Position numbers and translations under genes: made by a program | Shown here: in pieces, positions 17,842 to 27,390 of the stretch | How positions within the stretch are numbered: position 1 is the stretch's first letter | Layout: every line of letters starts with the position of its first letter | Notes under the pieces: model-generated | The model's input: only the letters and a program-made list of their open reading frames with translations | Told to the model about the DNA's origin: nothing | Database searches by the model: none | Assembly (NCBI GenBank): GCA_937924445.1 | Contig: CALDSX010000124.1 | Location: 1-32,460 of the forward strand | Direction of reading: 5' to 3' | Source: an uncultured Chthoniobacterales bacterium | GTDB lineage: Bacteria > Verrucomicrobiota > Verrucomicrobiia > Chthoniobacterales > CALDSX01 | Length of the DNA: 32,460 bases

Positions 17842-18572
17842 TGCGGGATCAAGTGAAGTTCGGCGTCAGGCAAATGCTTTTTAAATTCATAAGCTACGTC
17901 AGGCGGGGTGATGTTATCATCCTCACCCCAGATAAGAGTTACCGGACAGCGGATATCACGGAGAAGTTCACGGAGATTGCAGCGGCGAACAGAGCGCGCA
18001 AGCCGCACGATATTCACCACGGTATGTCGTTCGGAGATTGTCTGAGAAATTTCATCTAGAAGGTTTTCAGTGACATGAACGGGATCCCAGAAAACCTCCC
18101 GAACTCGTGAATAGATCCAGTCGCGTCCTGGCTTCCGGGGCACGCCCTTTTCAAAGCCCTTTTCTAATCCGCGTTCGTAAAGCCCTGAGCTGCCGGTGAG
18201 CACAAGCCCCGAAACGCGGTCAGGATACGCCAGGGCGGTTAATAAAGCGATATGTCCGCCCAACGAATTCCCACCAAGAATAGCTTTTTCGATCCTTTGT
18301 TCGTCCATAAGAACCCGCACCCGTTGACAAAGTATTTCAAGCCCATCTTGGTGTGCTGGAAAATCAAAAACCGGCAACCGAGGATTGAATACCCTCCAGC
18401 TTGGACCAAGAGATGCGGCAATGAGCGACCAATCGTAGGGTCTGCCGAACATGCCATGCAGAAAGATCATCGCAGGCCGTTGGTCCATGGCAACGGTTTG
18501 CAACGGTTTAGTTTCGCTATTGAAGGAATTATGCTTGTTGGAGGAGGCAGAATCATGTGAAACGTTCATCAC
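17760..18572 (-). CDS. Alpha/beta hydrolase
   Basis: MIFLHGMFGRPYDWSLIA, nucleophile elbow ILGGNSLGGHIALL, VTLIWGEDDNITPP, LIPQCGHAAQIERPEEF. Confidence 0.93.
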   Translation of the reverse strand: MMNVSHDSASSNKHNSFNSETKPLQTVAMDQRPAMIFLHGMFGRPYDWSLIAASLGPSWRVFNPRLPVFDFPAHQDGLEILCQRVRVLMDEQRIEKAILGGNSLGGHIALLTALAYPDRVSGLVLTGSSGLYERGLEKGFEKGVPRKPGRDWIYSRVREVFWDPVHVTENLLDEISQTISERHTVVNIVRLARSVRRCNLRELLRDIRCPVTLIWGEDDNITPPDVAYEFKKHLPDAELHLIPQCGHAAQIERPEEFMRILEKFLLRILP

Positions 18573-18613
18573 AGACCGACAGTTCTGATTTAAAGCAAAC
18601 TATCGAAGGCTGG

Positions 18614-19270
18614 TCAGTGTGGCAACATTTTGATGAGCGCAAATCCTGCAAATGCAAGGAAAAGCAGCACAATCGTCGCGACTTCAAAGTGTTTTTCTAA
18701 AAAGGGCTTGATTCTGGGGCCAAACAACCGAATCAAAATGGCCACAAGATAAAAACGAGCTCCGCGTCCAAGCACTGATGCAATTACCAGGGTTGGAATT
18801 GCCACATGGCAAACACCGGCTGCAATCGTGAAAACTTTGTAGGGAATCGGAGTAAAGGCTGCTGCAAACACTGCCAAAAAGGCGTTTTTTTGGTAAAGCA
18901 ACTCCACTTGGCCAAACTTCTCAGGTGTGAATCCAGGAATAATATTGAAAAAGAAATCCTTTGTGGCACCCCAAAATCCAAAGCCGATGTACCACCCCAG
19001 CACACCTCCCAGAACGCTCGCCACGGTGCAAACCAAACCATAAACGAACCACTTTTTCGGATTCGCAAAACACATCGCCATCAGCAGAATATCTGGCGGG
19101 ATGGGAAAAATGGAAGATTCGGTAAAGGAGACGATGAAAAGCGCTGGCAGGGCGTGTTTTGTGTCCGCCCAGTGCAGGGTCCAGAAATAAAGTTTCCGAA
19201 GCGGATTTTTGGTCGTTTTAGCCAGTTCCATCGCTATTGGAGGTGGCGTTGCAATGAATTCCTCTTTCAT
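18614..19270 (-). CDS. YqaA/DedA-family membrane protein (SNARE-associated/VTT domain)
   Basis: FIVSFTESSIFPIPPDILLMAM, VLGGVLGWYIGFGFWG, FTPIPYKVFTIAAGV; multiple TM segments. Confidence 0.88.
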   Translation of the reverse strand: MKEEFIATPPPIAMELAKTTKNPLRKLYFWTLHWADTKHALPALFIVSFTESSIFPIPPDILLMAMCFANPKKWFVYGLVCTVASVLGGVLGWYIGFGFWGATKDFFFNIIPGFTPEKFGQVELLYQKNAFLAVFAAAFTPIPYKVFTIAAGVCHVAIPTLVIASVLGRGARFYLVAILIRLFGPRIKPFLEKHFEVATIVLLFLAFAGFALIKMLPH

Positions 19271-19501
19271 GAAAGTGCACAGAGGAACATACTTTTTTCA
19301 CGGCGCAACAAATTTCCGGTCTGCTCGGTCGGATTCCTGTGCTTTGACTGTGAAGAAGCAATGTTAAAATGAGCAAGGCTCTTGCAGGAGCGGTGTTGTG
19401 TGTTATGGTGGCCACTTACACAAAAACTTTTCATATGCTTTCTGGGGTCCTATATTTGGTTACTCACGCCAAGGAAGCTTTTGATCCAACTTCAACACAT
19501 C

Positions 19502-19657
19502 ATGTCTCAACATCCCAGTTTAAAAGGTTCAGGTGCCATCAAAACACGTCGGAACGTCCTTAAACGATTCGAACGCGTGGATCTTTTGATGAAGCGTGGC
19601 AAGTTCAAACCGGGGGACCGTGTTCTAGGGCTTCCAAAGACAAAGCCTGAGGAGTAA
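19502..19657 (+). CDS. Small basic protein (Chlamydia/Verrucomicrobia small basic protein family)
   Basis: MSQHPSLKGSGAIKTRRNVLKRFERVDLLMKRGKFKPGDRVLGLPKTKPEE, 51 aa; internal ATG of ORF 19382..19657. Family assignment from memory. Confidence 0.85.
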   Translation: MSQHPSLKGSGAIKTRRNVLKRFERVDLLMKRGKFKPGDRVLGLPKTKPEE

Positions 19658-19672
19658 GCTTTTTGCCTTTGA

Positions 19673-20482
19673 ATGACCCCGTTCAGGTGGTGTGCCACCG
19701 GCGGTTGGGCTACTTTTTACGAGGCGTTGCACAAACAGTCCTGCGCAGAAAAACCCTTGCGTATAAATCTTTATCTTGCTCGCTGCGGGGTGGGATCGCG
19801 TCGTGTTTCTGATGAACTGGTGCTCTCGGGTAGAGTTTCTGTCAACGGAGTTGTTTGTATCAACCCCGCCACCCAGATTAGCTCTGAGGACGAAGTGCTC
19901 CTCGACAATCGGCCCGTCAATCCGAAACCAAATCTCTATTTTGCGCTGAACAAACCACCCGGGTTCATTTGTACTGCTGCGGATGAGAGGGGACGACGGA
20001 CAATTTACGATTTGCTGCCGCGCGAGTTAAAACAGTGCCATTACATCGGGCGACTCGACAAAGAGTCACGCGGATTATTGCTGCTGACTACCGATGGTGC
20101 ATTGGCGCAGGCTCTTTGTCATCCTCGCTCGAAGGTGGAAAAAGAATACGATGTCAGGTTGGAGCAAACAATTTCCGATAAAGCACTTGCCGAATTATCC
20201 AAGGGCACCTTTATCGAGGGGCGATTTGCGTGTGCGGAGTCCGTTCGTCGTATCACACCGCGTCGGTTGAAAATTATCCTCACGCAGGGCATCAAACGAC
20301 AGATTCGCGTGATGCTTTATCGTGTGGGAGTTGAAGTTCGCGACCTTTGCCGTGTAAGGTTTGGTCCGGTGCGCCTGGCGGGTTTGCTACAAGGGTCCAC
20401 ACGCGAACTAACCCCGCGTGAAATTGATATGCTCAAATACGGAAAAGGGCCCTTGACGCGGGTTCAAAGCAAAAAATTCTAA
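19673..20482 (+). CDS. rRNA pseudouridine synthase, RsuA/RluB family (S4 domain N-terminal)
   Basis: RINLYLARCGVGSRRVSDELVLSGRVSVNG (S4), HYIGRLDKESRGLLLLTTDG (catalytic Asp motif), RRLKIILTQGIKRQIRVML. True start may be downstream of 19673. Confidence 0.93.
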   Translation: MTPFRWCATGGWATFYEALHKQSCAEKPLRINLYLARCGVGSRRVSDELVLSGRVSVNGVVCINPATQISSEDEVLLDNRPVNPKPNLYFALNKPPGFICTAADERGRRTIYDLLPRELKQCHYIGRLDKESRGLLLLTTDGALAQALCHPRSKVEKEYDVRLEQTISDKALAELSKGTFIEGRFACAESVRRITPRRLKIILTQGIKRQIRVMLYRVGVEVRDLCRVRFGPVRLAGLLQGSTRELTPREIDMLKYGKGPLTRVQSKKF

Positions 20483-20573
20483 ATCAATTGATTCTTCGGG
20501 GGGAACTTTAGCCCCACGACCGCCTCTGTCTGCCGCCATCTTACAAATTTTCGCTGGCATTAGTTCCCTGGTT

Positions 20574-23138
20574 TTGGCATTTTTTCTTATCGCAAACTTG
20601 CATAGGAAAATTAAACTACCAAGTGGGGCCGATGAAGCAAAGACAGTGGGAATGAAGCTGCCATCCCATGGATTGGCAGGAGATTCACCGAATCTTGAAA
20701 AAGCTGGTGTGAACCGATTTCACAATTACCGGGGTCAAGACGCTAGAGAGAGGGATGACCAAGATCGTCAAAAGAGGTTGATGTCGGCTTCTTCTTGGTC
20801 GGCCTCCGCTTCTTACTTATTGTTTGCTTTGGCTGCACCTTTTTTGGGAAGCAGCTATAGGCCTTGGGCTTGGGGCGCGCTGTCGATCTGGCTTGGCCTG
20901 ATGATGGTGGTTTTTCCTCCCAAACGCCCACCAGGCGGTTGGCTTGGAGCTTTAATGGTGGTTTTGCTTGCGGGACTCGGCGCGGCTTTTTTGCCTAGAT
21001 GGATTCAACCAACACCGAGTTGGCGGGTAACGCTCGAAGACGTCTTTGGCATAGCAACGGGGGAGATGTTGAGTGCGCAACCGTGGATTAGTCTAGATTG
21101 CATAGCGCTTTTCGGGCTCGCCATGGCCTGGGTCTGTGTTCTTCTTGATCCGCCTTGGACCTTAAAACAAAGGCATCTTCTTCATCAGTTCTTTGTTGCC
21201 GGGCTCTTTTTGATCGTTGGAATAAGTCTCGTAGGCTTTTTTGCAAAAAGCTCCCTGCCGTTTTGGCACAATGAGCGATTTTTTGGTCCGTTTCCCAACA
21301 GAAACCAGATGGCAACTTTGCTGGCAATGGCGGTATTACTGACTTTTCCTCCCCTCATAGAAGACTTTCGTGGTAAAAATCCGCGCACACTCTTCTGGAG
21401 CTTCTGTCTCGCGGTGTTTCTCTGTGCTATTGTTCTGAACTACTCGCGCGCAGGGCTTCTGCTTGTCATATGTGGAGGGATGCTTTGGGCATTGCTTTTG
21501 TCTGTGTTTCGCAAAACGCATCTTCCTATCACGCTGATGGCATCAACCATGGTGCTTTTTGCGGGGCTTTTTTTGTTTTTTGGAGGTGACACCCTCAAGA
21601 GATTTATGGGCGTGGAAGGGAAGGAAATGAGTGGCCCTGCGTTGTTGGGATTCCGCATTGAAATCTACAGGGACGCATTTGCGATGATTTTTCAAATGCC
21701 AGTTTTTGGTGTCGGCTTGGGAAATTTCGAGCCAGTTTTTCAGTTCTATCGTGAGGTCAGCAAAAAGCCTGTGCGAGTGATCCACCCCGAAAGTGACTGG
21801 CTGTGGATGATTGCAGAGGCTGGGGCACCGTGGGCGATTCTTTTTACTGTGGGACTTCTGCTTTTTGCGCGACGCGCTTTTCCCTTAGAACGCTCACGAC
21901 ACATCGGATTTCGTCTCATGGCTATAAGTGTGGCGGCGGCGGTTGCTTTTCACGGATTATTTGATGTGTCCGGACACCGGCTTGGGAGTGTTTTTCCGGC
22001 CATGTTCATTTTCGCTTTAGCAATTGATCCGCTGAGAAAAGTCCGGCGCGAAAGCCCTGTCTTTTGCTCTTTTATGAGAATTTTTGGTTTGGTATTTATT
22101 TTATATGGTTCCCTGCAGATGAAATGGGGTTCCGCAAAACTTCCAGCGCCGGGATTTGGCAAGTGGCTTGCGCTGCGAGAAGAGACTGACAAAGCTCTTG
22201 CGTCCGGCCAGTATGAGATCGCGTTGGAAAGCGCAAACCAGGCGTTGGCAATTGCCCCTTTGGACTGGCGGCTCTATTTCCAGAGAGCTTTGGCCAAAGC
22301 CCAGATAGGGGAACCGTGGTGGGAAATCGCATCGGATTTTCGACGCGCACGTGCCTTAGAGCAGTTTGATTATAAATTACCGCTTGCTGAATCGAAATTC
22401 TGGGCCAAGGCCAACCGGCCACTTCTTGCCGGAGCTGCATGGCGAGAAGCCACGCGGCGCTCTCCGAAGCCGTTGGGTTGGCGAGACGTTGAAATGACCC
22501 TTGAAGACCTTGCAAAGTCCGCGGAGTTGCGGAATGTTTTTCGTGATCTTGCAGGTAAAGATAGGGAGCAACTTTTGGATTTTCTCCTATCTGGAACTCC
22601 CGAGGAATTTGAAGAGTTGCTTGCGGAGTGGCTTTCCGAAGACCCCGAGCTTGCTTCCTGGTCGCCAGATGAGAAGCGTAAACTTTTCGCAATTTGGTGG
22701 CAACTCGGAGATCGAAACGAAATGGTTCGCTCTGCGATGTCTCGCCCTGATTGGTTAGCGCAGTGTTGGGAAATGGCCGCCATTTATAGCTTAGAAAAGG
22801 ACGATGCATGCAGTGCATTTCGACTTGCCGACCGATTCGTAACAAAACCGACGCTTCCTCCCGTCGACAATAAGAGCAGCCTTCAGGAGCTCCAATCTGC
22901 CTATGGAAAAAACAAAGGAAATTTTCTCTCCAGTTATTCACTCTACGAACGTCTGCGCCTCACCGGGAAATCCGATGAGGCGTTATCAGTCGCTTCAACA
23001 ATGGCCGAATATCCGGGCGCCCCACACTATTGGTATTATTTGCTTGCAAAAAATCTCGGCGATCGTGCGAAATGGAACGAGGCTTGGAGGGCGATCAAAG
23101 AATACCACGATCTGCGTAAAAGGAGTGAGATGCCATGA
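20574..23138 (+). CDS. O-antigen ligase-like membrane protein with C-terminal TPR-like region
   Basis: Many TM segments; GPFPNRNQMATLLAMAVLL, LNYSRAGLLLVICG, VFGVGLGNFEPVFQFYR...HPESDWLWMIAEAG typical of Wzy_C ligases. TTG start uncertain; Met at ~20781 is an alternative. Confidence 0.8.
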   Translation: MAFFLIANLHRKIKLPSGADEAKTVGMKLPSHGLAGDSPNLEKAGVNRFHNYRGQDARERDDQDRQKRLMSASSWSASASYLLFALAAPFLGSSYRPWAWGALSIWLGLMMVVFPPKRPPGGWLGALMVVLLAGLGAAFLPRWIQPTPSWRVTLEDVFGIATGEMLSAQPWISLDCIALFGLAMAWVCVLLDPPWTLKQRHLLHQFFVAGLFLIVGISLVGFFAKSSLPFWHNERFFGPFPNRNQMATLLAMAVLLTFPPLIEDFRGKNPRTLFWSFCLAVFLCAIVLNYSRAGLLLVICGGMLWALLLSVFRKTHLPITLMASTMVLFAGLFLFFGGDTLKRFMGVEGKEMSGPALLGFRIEIYRDAFAMIFQMPVFGVGLGNFEPVFQFYREVSKKPVRVIHPESDWLWMIAEAGAPWAILFTVGLLLFARRAFPLERSRHIGFRLMAISVAAAVAFHGLFDVSGHRLGSVFPAMFIFALAIDPLRKVRRESPVFCSFMRIFGLVFILYGSLQMKWGSAKLPAPGFGKWLALREETDKALASGQYEIALESANQALAIAPLDWRLYFQRALAKAQIGEPWWEIASDFRRARALEQFDYKLPLAESKFWAKANRPLLAGAAWREATRRSPKPLGWRDVEMTLEDLAKSAELRNVFRDLAGKDREQLLDFLLSGTPEEFEELLAEWLSEDPELASWSPDEKRKLFAIWWQLGDRNEMVRSAMSRPDWLAQCWEMAAIYSLEKDDACSAFRLADRFVTKPTLPPVDNKSSLQELQSAYGKNKGNFLSSYSLYERLRLTGKSDEALSVASTMAEYPGAPHYWYYLLAKNLGDRAKWNEAWRAIKEYHDLRKRSEMP

Positions 23139-24700
23139 GCTTATTGAAATTGTTCTTTAGTTGCTTTTTGCTTCTTGAGTCTGGAGCTCTGACGGTCTTT
23201 CGTGCTCTCCGGATCGCGTTATTGACCCTGGGTTTAAGCGATTGTTTCTTTGCTGCAATATCTGCGCAGGAACGCCCAGTGCCTGTTCCTGAATTTGATC
23301 TCGTGTTTCTGCGCCCTCTTGAACCATCGGATTCAAGTGGGGGCGAAGCCGACTCTGCCGCAGAAAAAAAGTTTCGTGAGGCAATGGAACTTCTTCGTCT
23401 CAGGGCAGACACGGAACAGCTCTCACGGGCGCGGGCTTTGCTCAAAGAGGCATCCTCTAAGGGACACGCCACCGCTGCGCTTTACCATGCCTATATGGCG
23501 CAAACAGGTCGTGGGGGGGGCGTTGATTTGATCGCCGCCGAGAGCGATTACATCAAGGCGGCGAGAGCCAATTTGATTGCCGCTTATAACAACATTGGAT
23601 GTGTTTATGCCCAGGGGATTCACGGTAAAAAACCTGAGTATGACAAAGCTCTCAAATGGTTCGAGCGTGGTTGTGAGGCCGGTGAGGTCGTTGCCCTTTC
23701 CAACGCCGCAACCCTCCACTTTTTTGGCTTGGGAACAGAACGAAACACCGAAAAGGCCCTCGATCTCTTAATCAAAGCTGCCAATCTCGGTCATATTCCG
23801 GCGGCAACACGAGCCGGTATACTCCTCTGCGATGGCCACGAAATGCCTGCTGACCTTGGACGCGGAATCCCGCTACTTCGCCGGGCTGCAGATGCCGGAA
23901 ACTCCTCCGCGGCGTATGCGCTGGCGATCCTTCTCATTGAAGGGAAAGGAGTTCCCCAAGATCCTGCGGGTGCCGCCAGATGGCTCAAACGATCTGCCGA
24001 AGATGGCCATCCCTATGCGATGACTAACCTTGGTGCTCTTTACGAAGAGGGTAGGGGAGTGCCTCAGGACCTCAAGCAAGCGGCCGTCCTTTACAGGGCA
24101 GCAACAGAGAAAGGAGCCTCATTCGCGGCATACAACCTAGGTCGGCTTTATCGCAACGGTTTAGGTGTGGAGAAAGATCTTCATCAGGCAATTAAACTTT
24201 TTGAGCAAGCCGCAAACGACGGAATGCCTGCCGCACTTAATGAACTTGGTGAGATGGTTCGAGACGGTATCGGCACAGAAAGAGATGCTGCACGAGCCGA
24301 AGAACTCTTTAAAGAAGCTGCAGAGAAAGGTGTGGCTGATGCGGCTGTCAACCTAGCCACCATCCGCCTTCTAAAGAATGATATCGAACAACGTACACTA
24401 GCTGTGGAGACGCTTCAGCTCCATGCGGAGGCAGGCAACGCCCATGCGCAAAACAATCTTGGTGTCGCTTTGCGGGATGGTCGTGGGATAAGCCGAAATT
24501 ACGCTGCGGCTGTGGGTTGGTTCAAAAAGGCCGCTGCTCAAAACCTTGCCGCAGCATATTGCAATCTGGGCTTTATGTTTGAGTTCGGACTGGGGGTTGA
24601 TTTGGACGATAGTGCCGCAATCCGTCACTACCGTTTAGCCGCTGCTCTGGGGAGCGACTATGCGAAAGCGAAACTTGCACGGCTCGGGGAAACGTTCTGA
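23135..24700 (+). CDS. Sel1-repeat (tetratricopeptide-like) protein
   Basis: Repeated A..LG.LYE.G.GV..D...A..W...AA..G units; overlaps the preceding gene by 4 nt (ATGA). Confidence 0.93.
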   Translation: MSLLKLFFSCFLLLESGALTVFRALRIALLTLGLSDCFFAAISAQERPVPVPEFDLVFLRPLEPSDSSGGEADSAAEKKFREAMELLRLRADTEQLSRARALLKEASSKGHATAALYHAYMAQTGRGGGVDLIAAESDYIKAARANLIAAYNNIGCVYAQGIHGKKPEYDKALKWFERGCEAGEVVALSNAATLHFFGLGTERNTEKALDLLIKAANLGHIPAATRAGILLCDGHEMPADLGRGIPLLRRAADAGNSSAAYALAILLIEGKGVPQDPAGAARWLKRSAEDGHPYAMTNLGALYEEGRGVPQDLKQAAVLYRAATEKGASFAAYNLGRLYRNGLGVEKDLHQAIKLFEQAANDGMPAALNELGEMVRDGIGTERDAARAEELFKEAAEKGVADAAVNLATIRLLKNDIEQRTLAVETLQLHAEAGNAHAQNNLGVALRDGRGISRNYAAAVGWFKKAAAQNLAAAYCNLGFMFEFGLGVDLDDSAAIRHYRLAAALGSDYAKAKLARLGETF

Positions 24701-24961
24701 TGACAGATCCCCCTTCCCTCTGAACGCGCCCTCGTTGTGGAAAGGTTGAATAAACATTCCGAAAAAATGAATGCCCTTTTGTTGTTAATTGAACATTTCG
24801 CGGATCGTTGTCGCCGCCAATTATGGCGGTTGCTCAGTTTCGTGTGTTTGAACAAAAACTATCCCCACCACACATACCCAAGCAAATAGCACTTACTGAA
24901 TTGCTTCAGAGATGGTGTCTGCGTTGTATCGTCGCATCAAGGAAAGAGGATTCCACATTGC

Positions 24962-26419
24962 GTGGTGCCATTTTTAGGTTTACATGAAAAAAATTATATG
25001 ATCCTCCGACGCTCAGCAGAAAATCTTCCTCGGAGCGTGAAAGTTATACGACGCACGGCTCCTTCATGCAAAGTTCTGCACCACCCGAGCCAATTGGCAG
25101 CATACGACTGCGACGCCTTGAGTTTTAAGCATTTTACCCCGGAAGCTGTGGTGATTCCTGAAAACGTGGACCAACTTGTTGCTGTGGTGAAAGGACTGGC
25201 TGGTGCGGGTATTCCCTTTCAGCCCCGTGGAGCAGGCACCTCTCTTTCCGGGGGACCTGTGGCTGCTCAGGGGGGAGTGATACTTCATCTCTCACGGTTT
25301 CGGACGATCGAGCAGATTGACAAAGAGAATCGCCTGGCTGTCGTCCAACCTGGTGTAGTGCTTTCTGATCTCGAAAAAGCAGTGAAGCCATTAGGTCTCT
25401 ACTATCCGCCGGATCCCTCAACAGGACCTGTCTGTACACTTGGGGGAAACGTTGCAAGCAACTCTGGTGGGGTGCATTGTTTTCGCTATGGGGTTACAGG
25501 AAATTACGTCCTTGGAGTCGAGACTCTACTTTTGGATGGTTCCTTAGTGCGTTTCGGCGGGCCAGCGGGTGGGCGTGGAGATTGGCGTGACGATTGGAAG
25601 AGACTCTTCATCGGCTCTGAAGGAACGCTGGGGATTTTCACCCGCTTTTGGCTCCGACTTATCCCGCGTCCTGAGAAGGTTTGGACATTAAGGGCTACTT
25701 ACCGTGATTTAAGGTCTGCATCATTAGCCATTCAAAAGCTGGCAACACATCCTTCTTTCCCAGCCGCGATTGAATTTATGGATCCGCGTTGTGTTGAACT
25801 GGTCGAAAACAGCTCGATGCGAGTTGGCCTGCCCAAGGGATCTTTCATGATTTTAACTGAGATTGACGGTCCCGCTGTGCTTGTTGATCGGAGGCTCAAA
25901 TCAATAGCAGATCTTTTGCAGCAATGCGGATCTGAGGACGTCGCATTTGCCGATGTTGAGAGCGAAAGGCTCGCGTTATGGAAAGCCCGAAAAGCACTCG
26001 GTGGTTTGTTGGGCAAAATCACCCCGAATTTTCTTGTTCAAGATGCCGTGATTCCAAAAGCTGTTCTAGGTGAAATGCTCGAATTTCTTTATCAGGAAGC
26101 GGATGCCGCTGGTGTCGGCGTGGCAACGATAATGCACGCGGGAGATGGCAACCTTCACCCGAACTTTCTTTTCGATGCCCGTCGCCCTGGTGAATTAGAG
26201 AAAGTCGAGAAAATCGGCTCAAAAATCATGTTAAAAGTCAGCGAGTTGGGCGGGACTCTCTCTGGTGAGCACGGGATAGGGAATGATAAATCGCCTTACA
26301 TCGAAGACCATTTTGGTCCGCTAGCTTCCGCAATGCAGATGGCGATTCCCAACGTGTTCAACCCGCAACACCAACTCAATCCTTTAAAAGTTTTTCCTCA
26401 GAGAAAATTCGTTGCATGA
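24962..26419 (+). CDS. glcD: FAD-binding glycolate oxidase subunit D
   Basis: PRGAGTSLSGGPVAAQGGVILHLSRF, PPDPSTGPVCTLGGNVASNSGGVHCFRYGVTGNYVLG, HAGDGNLHPN, LGGTLSGEHGIG; start may be an internal Met. Confidence 0.94.
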   Translation: MVPFLGLHEKNYMILRRSAENLPRSVKVIRRTAPSCKVLHHPSQLAAYDCDALSFKHFTPEAVVIPENVDQLVAVVKGLAGAGIPFQPRGAGTSLSGGPVAAQGGVILHLSRFRTIEQIDKENRLAVVQPGVVLSDLEKAVKPLGLYYPPDPSTGPVCTLGGNVASNSGGVHCFRYGVTGNYVLGVETLLLDGSLVRFGGPAGGRGDWRDDWKRLFIGSEGTLGIFTRFWLRLIPRPEKVWTLRATYRDLRSASLAIQKLATHPSFPAAIEFMDPRCVELVENSSMRVGLPKGSFMILTEIDGPAVLVDRRLKSIADLLQQCGSEDVAFADVESERLALWKARKALGGLLGKITPNFLVQDAVIPKAVLGEMLEFLYQEADAAGVGVATIMHAGDGNLHPNFLFDARRPGELEKVEKIGSKIMLKVSELGGTLSGEHGIGNDKSPYIEDHFGPLASAMQMAIPNVFNPQHQLNPLKVFPQRKFVA

Positions 26420-27390
26420 CGCGGGAAGTTTTAACGAGTAAAAACAGTTCTGACGCCATGGATGATAGACGCCATCTTTTTCCGCCCTTCTTTGATCCGG
26501 TGGATATGATAGGTCTCTTTTCATCTAACTCTCCGCTTCAGGATGTATTGAACACCGCGGAGGCATATGGACTTACCTTCCCATTACTTTTCGATCCCGC
26601 TGTTTCGCTCAGCGGACACATGGCATGCTCTGATTATGCGCCCGCTTCCGCCAGGTTTGGCCCGTTCGTTGACAACGTCATCGGGATGAATTGGCAATTG
26701 CCCTCAGGACGAGTTGTTCGAATCGGTGAACGGGTTGTGAAGTCCACAACCGGATATGACCTGTTGCGTTTTTTATTACACAGCGACGGACGTTATGGCC
26801 AAGGTAAAGATTATGTGTTGCGCCTTCGTCCGCTCGCCCCTTCCTCGGTGCAACTGCGCTTTGATGGCGACGCGACGGCGCTTTTCAAGCTTCACCAGAG
26901 ACTTGCACTTGGCGCATGGGCACACTGGCTCGATCGGGTAGACGAAATCTACCGAGCCGGTGAAGCACCTTTCATCGAAGTCGAATCGCGTTGTTTGAAA
27001 GGCGAAGAGGAGTTATTTCTCGACTACTTTCGTTCAACTGCTCTGGAGGCTGGCTGTAGAATCGCTGAGGCCGAATCGACGCCTCTGAAAATGCCAGTCT
27101 TGAGTATTAAGTCGACTGCAAATACTGTCGATTCCCTGGCCTTGCGCTGCTGTGAACGTTTTGGAACGACGTGTCGGGCTTTGCTGTTCAATGGTGTTGT
27201 TCTGGTCGATTTGGCAGTAGGTGATCTCAATGCTTTCAAGCAATCTCACGAGATTTTCTTAAACGCATTGGCAAAAGAAGTCGAGAGCTACGGAGGGCAT
27301 CTGATGGGTGCGGCGGCACCTCAACCGAGCGTAAATCCTCTCGAGAGAGATTGGTCCGCTAGAATCGAAAAAGCCTGGGGAAATTTATGA
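26416..27390 (+). CDS. glcE: Glycolate oxidase subunit E-like FAD-binding protein
   Basis: Between glcD and glcF with 4-nt overlaps; GRVVRIGERVVKSTTGYDLLRFL typical of GlcE. Confidence 0.8.
   Translation: MTREVLTSKNSSDAMDDRRHLFPPFFDPVDMIGLFSSNSPLQDVLNTAEAYGLTFPLLFDPAVSLSGHMACSDYAPASARFGPFVDNVIGMNWQLPSGRVVRIGERVVKSTTGYDLLRFLLHSDGRYGQGKDYVLRLRPLAPSSVQLRFDGDATALFKLHQRLALGAWAHWLDRVDEIYRAGEAPFIEVESRCLKGEEELFLDYFRSTALEAGCRIAEAESTPLKMPVLSIKSTANTVDSLALRCCERFGTTCRALLFNGVVLVDLAVGDLNAFKQSHEIFLNALAKEVESYGGHLMGAAAPQPSVNPLERDWSARIEKAWGNL

Noticed and set aside
22096-22941. 281-aa minus-strand ORF
   Set aside because: Antisense to the O-antigen-ligase/TPR gene; composition typical of a shadow ORF.
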